Below, in pieces: positions 6,803 to 7,560 of a stretch of 7,560 nucleotides of DNA. Location: the NCBI GenBank assembly GCA_003222555.1, contig QHWL01000278.1:1-7560 (forward strand). Reading direction: 5' to 3'. Below the pieces are notes generated by a model. That model worked only from the letters and a program-made list of their open reading frames with translations, had not been told where the DNA came from and searched no databases. How positions within the stretch are numbered: the stretch's first letter is position 1; each line of letters begins with the position of its first letter. The position numbers and the translations under genes were made by a program. This DNA is from Acidobacteriota bacterium (GTDB lineage: Bacteria > Acidobacteriota > Vicinamibacteria > Vicinamibacterales > CAVVIG01).

Positions 6803-6925
6803 ATGTGTGTCCATCCCTACGCGGCGTGGCGGTCGCATTCGGCTCGCGGACGGCTGCTCGTTTTCGCTGCCTATCTCGGCGCGAGCTACGTCCTGATCCT
6901 CGGCGGGCTGCTCGTGTCGTTCTGA
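6803..6925 (+). CDS. Possible 40-residue single-span membrane protein
   Basis: This is the C-terminal part of a longer open frame that starts at 6611. The short version begins MCVHPYAAWRSHSARGR and is followed by a hydrophobic run from about residue 18 to the end at 40 (LLVFAAYLGASYVLILGGLL). It fits a small inner-membrane protein with an N-terminal Arg-rich cytoplasmic stub. No Shine-Dalgarno site is seen before the ATG. The 64 residues upstream (6611-6802) look like unstructured noise, so I prefer the short form. I do not recognise a family and give no function. The hydrophobic segment and the HPYAAWR lead make it more than an average random frame, but it could still be chance. Confidence 0.35.
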   Translation: MCVHPYAAWRSHSARGRLLVFAAYLGASYVLILGGLLVSF

Positions 6926-6954
6926 CGCTTCTCACTCAACGGCGCTTCGATTTG

Positions 6955-6975
6955 TTGCACGACGAGATCGTGCAG
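6955..6975. repeat. Short inverted repeat (hairpin) without T-tract
   Basis: TGCACGA (6956-6962) and TCGTGCA (6968-6974) form a perfect 7-base stem around the loop CGAGA, extendable by one G-T pair. It lies 30 bases after the small open frame and 124 bases before the metallopeptidase start. With no following T-run it is a weak terminator candidate at best. Confidence 0.3.
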
Positions 6976-7047
6976 AAGCGGAAGACTGACGCGGCTGTGG
7001 CGGCAGCGTGGAAACGGGCGAGACGACATAGCACGCCCACCGCGCTG

Positions 7048-7063
7048 TTGACCTGCGTGTCAA
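7048..7063. repeat. Inverted repeat TTGAC-n6-GTCAA upstream of the metallopeptidase gene
   Basis: Two perfect 5-base arms are separated by CTGCGT. The element ends 21 bases before the ribosome binding site of the gene at 7099, a reasonable place for an operator. TTGACC could also be a -35, but no -10 sits at the right distance. Confidence 0.3.
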
Positions 7064-7084
7064 CTTCGATTCAGCCGGCCCAGC

Positions 7085-7090
7085 AAGGAG
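7085..7090 (+). promoter_or_regulatory. Ribosome binding site of the metallopeptidase gene
   Basis: AAGGAG lies 8 bases before the ATG at 7099, which is close to ideal spacing. It fixes the start, although the frame is open further upstream with no recognisable protein. Confidence 0.75.
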
Positions 7091-7098
7091 CATCATTC

Positions 7099-7560
7099 AT
7101 GGCCAGTCGCGCGAAACTCATGTTCGCCGCTCTGCTCCTGCCGTTCGGATTCACGCTGGCGACGAGCGGTCAGCGATTCGTCATTCCTCCCGAGTGGCAT
7201 CAGCCGCTCAATCAGCAGGAACTCGCCTTTGCGGACCGCGTCACCGTTGCTCTGAAGCGTTCGGCAGATTTTCCGAAGATCGCGAAGTATCGCATTGGTC
7301 CGGGCGCCCCACGCGCAAAGCAAATCAACGCATGGGAACGGAACATGGAGATCTGGGTACCGGTTGAGATGTTCCGATTCGTAGCCAGCGACCCCACGAT
7401 GCTTGGATTTCTGCTCGCGCATGAAGCAGGGCATGCGAAGCAGGAAGAAATCTACGGGCGGAGTTGCAACGCGGCGGCAACCTTACAGGCGTCCACTTTC
7501 GATTGGCTCGGGGCACTCGGAGATATCGTCGGCGAAGCCGCGACGGGCGGAGCCGATGGT
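7099..7560 (+). CDS. Exported HExxH zinc metallopeptidase, 5' part only
   Basis: The frame has no stop from 7099 to the end of the window (154 codons), so the gene continues beyond it. Residues 1-24 (MASRAKLMFAALLLPFGF and following) look like a Sec signal peptide with a short basic start and a hydrophobic core. Residues 85-115 contain IWVPVEMFRFVASDPTMLGF followed by LLAHEAGHAKQE; His108, Glu109 and His112 make the HExxH zinc site. The strand-then-helix context resembles M48-type peptidases, in which a third zinc ligand follows in an ExxxAD-like helix. That part is not clearly visible before the window ends, although GEAATGGADG (145-154) may approach it. Expected location is periplasmic or outer-membrane facing. 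No partner gene is visible, and the substrate is unknown. Other HExxH families cannot be excluded. Confidence 0.75.
   Translation, partial: MASRAKLMFAALLLPFGFTLATSGQRFVIPPEWHQPLNQQELAFADRVTVALKRSADFPKIAKYRIGPGAPRAKQINAWERNMEIWVPVEMFRFVASDPTMLGFLLAHEAGHAKQEEIYGRSCNAAATLQASTFDWLGALGDIVGEAATGGADG

Noticed and set aside
6555..6896. 113-residue open frame on the + strand
   Set aside because: It has a TTG start without a ribosome binding site and no domain, and it overlaps the more protein-like small frame ending at 6925.
6901..7098. In-frame upstream extension of the metallopeptidase (RFDLLHDEIVQKRK region)
   Set aside because: The frame is open by chance. The ideal AAGGAG site and signal peptide at 7099 fix the start, and the upstream peptide matches nothing I recognise.

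Overview
The window is high-GC bacterial DNA with closely packed genes. It suggests a free-living, metabolically versatile heterotroph with an outer membrane. Acidobacteriota, or a comparable soil or sediment lineage, would fit, but nothing in the sequence fixes the taxonomy. No rRNA, tRNA, CRISPR array, insertion sequence or phage gene was seen.

Layout: (1) 1-915, + strand, is the 3' end of a gene for a large secreted or surface protein. It has a carboxypeptidase-regulatory-like beta domain and then a DUF11-type beta-sandwich flanked by two copies of a 50-residue Cys/His-rich repeat. (2) 938-5663, - strand, is a tight three-gene operon transcribed leftward: a fatty-acyl/aryl-CoA ligase, a flavoprotein of the 4-hydroxyphenylacetate 3-hydroxylase / 4-hydroxybutyryl-CoA dehydratase superfamily, and a thiamine-diphosphate (ThDP) enzyme of the acetolactate-synthase-like superfamily. 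Gaps are 20 and 2 bases. (3) 5757-6530, + strand, is a divergently transcribed short-chain dehydrogenase/reductase (SDR). A near-palindromic TATGATA between it and the operon could serve as a shared bidirectional -10, and the SDR mRNA may be leaderless. (4) 6531-7098 is mostly non-coding, with one possible 40-residue single-span membrane protein, two TTGAC/GTCAA palindromes and a hairpin. (5) From 7099, + strand, a signal-peptide-bearing HExxH metallopeptidase gene runs off the end of the window.

The operon and the SDR together look like a catabolic module: the ligase activates an acid as its CoA thioester, the flavoprotein modifies the acyl chain, the ThDP enzyme cleaves or condenses a 2-oxo or 2-hydroxy intermediate, and the SDR interconverts an alcohol and a ketone. 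The substrate cannot be read from the sequence. The most notable points are that the flavoprotein resembles 4-hydroxybutyryl-CoA dehydratase yet appears to lack three of its four iron-sulfur ligands, and that the ligase has an aberrant C-terminus ending exactly at the presumed catalytic lysine. I found no system here that I can confidently call new.
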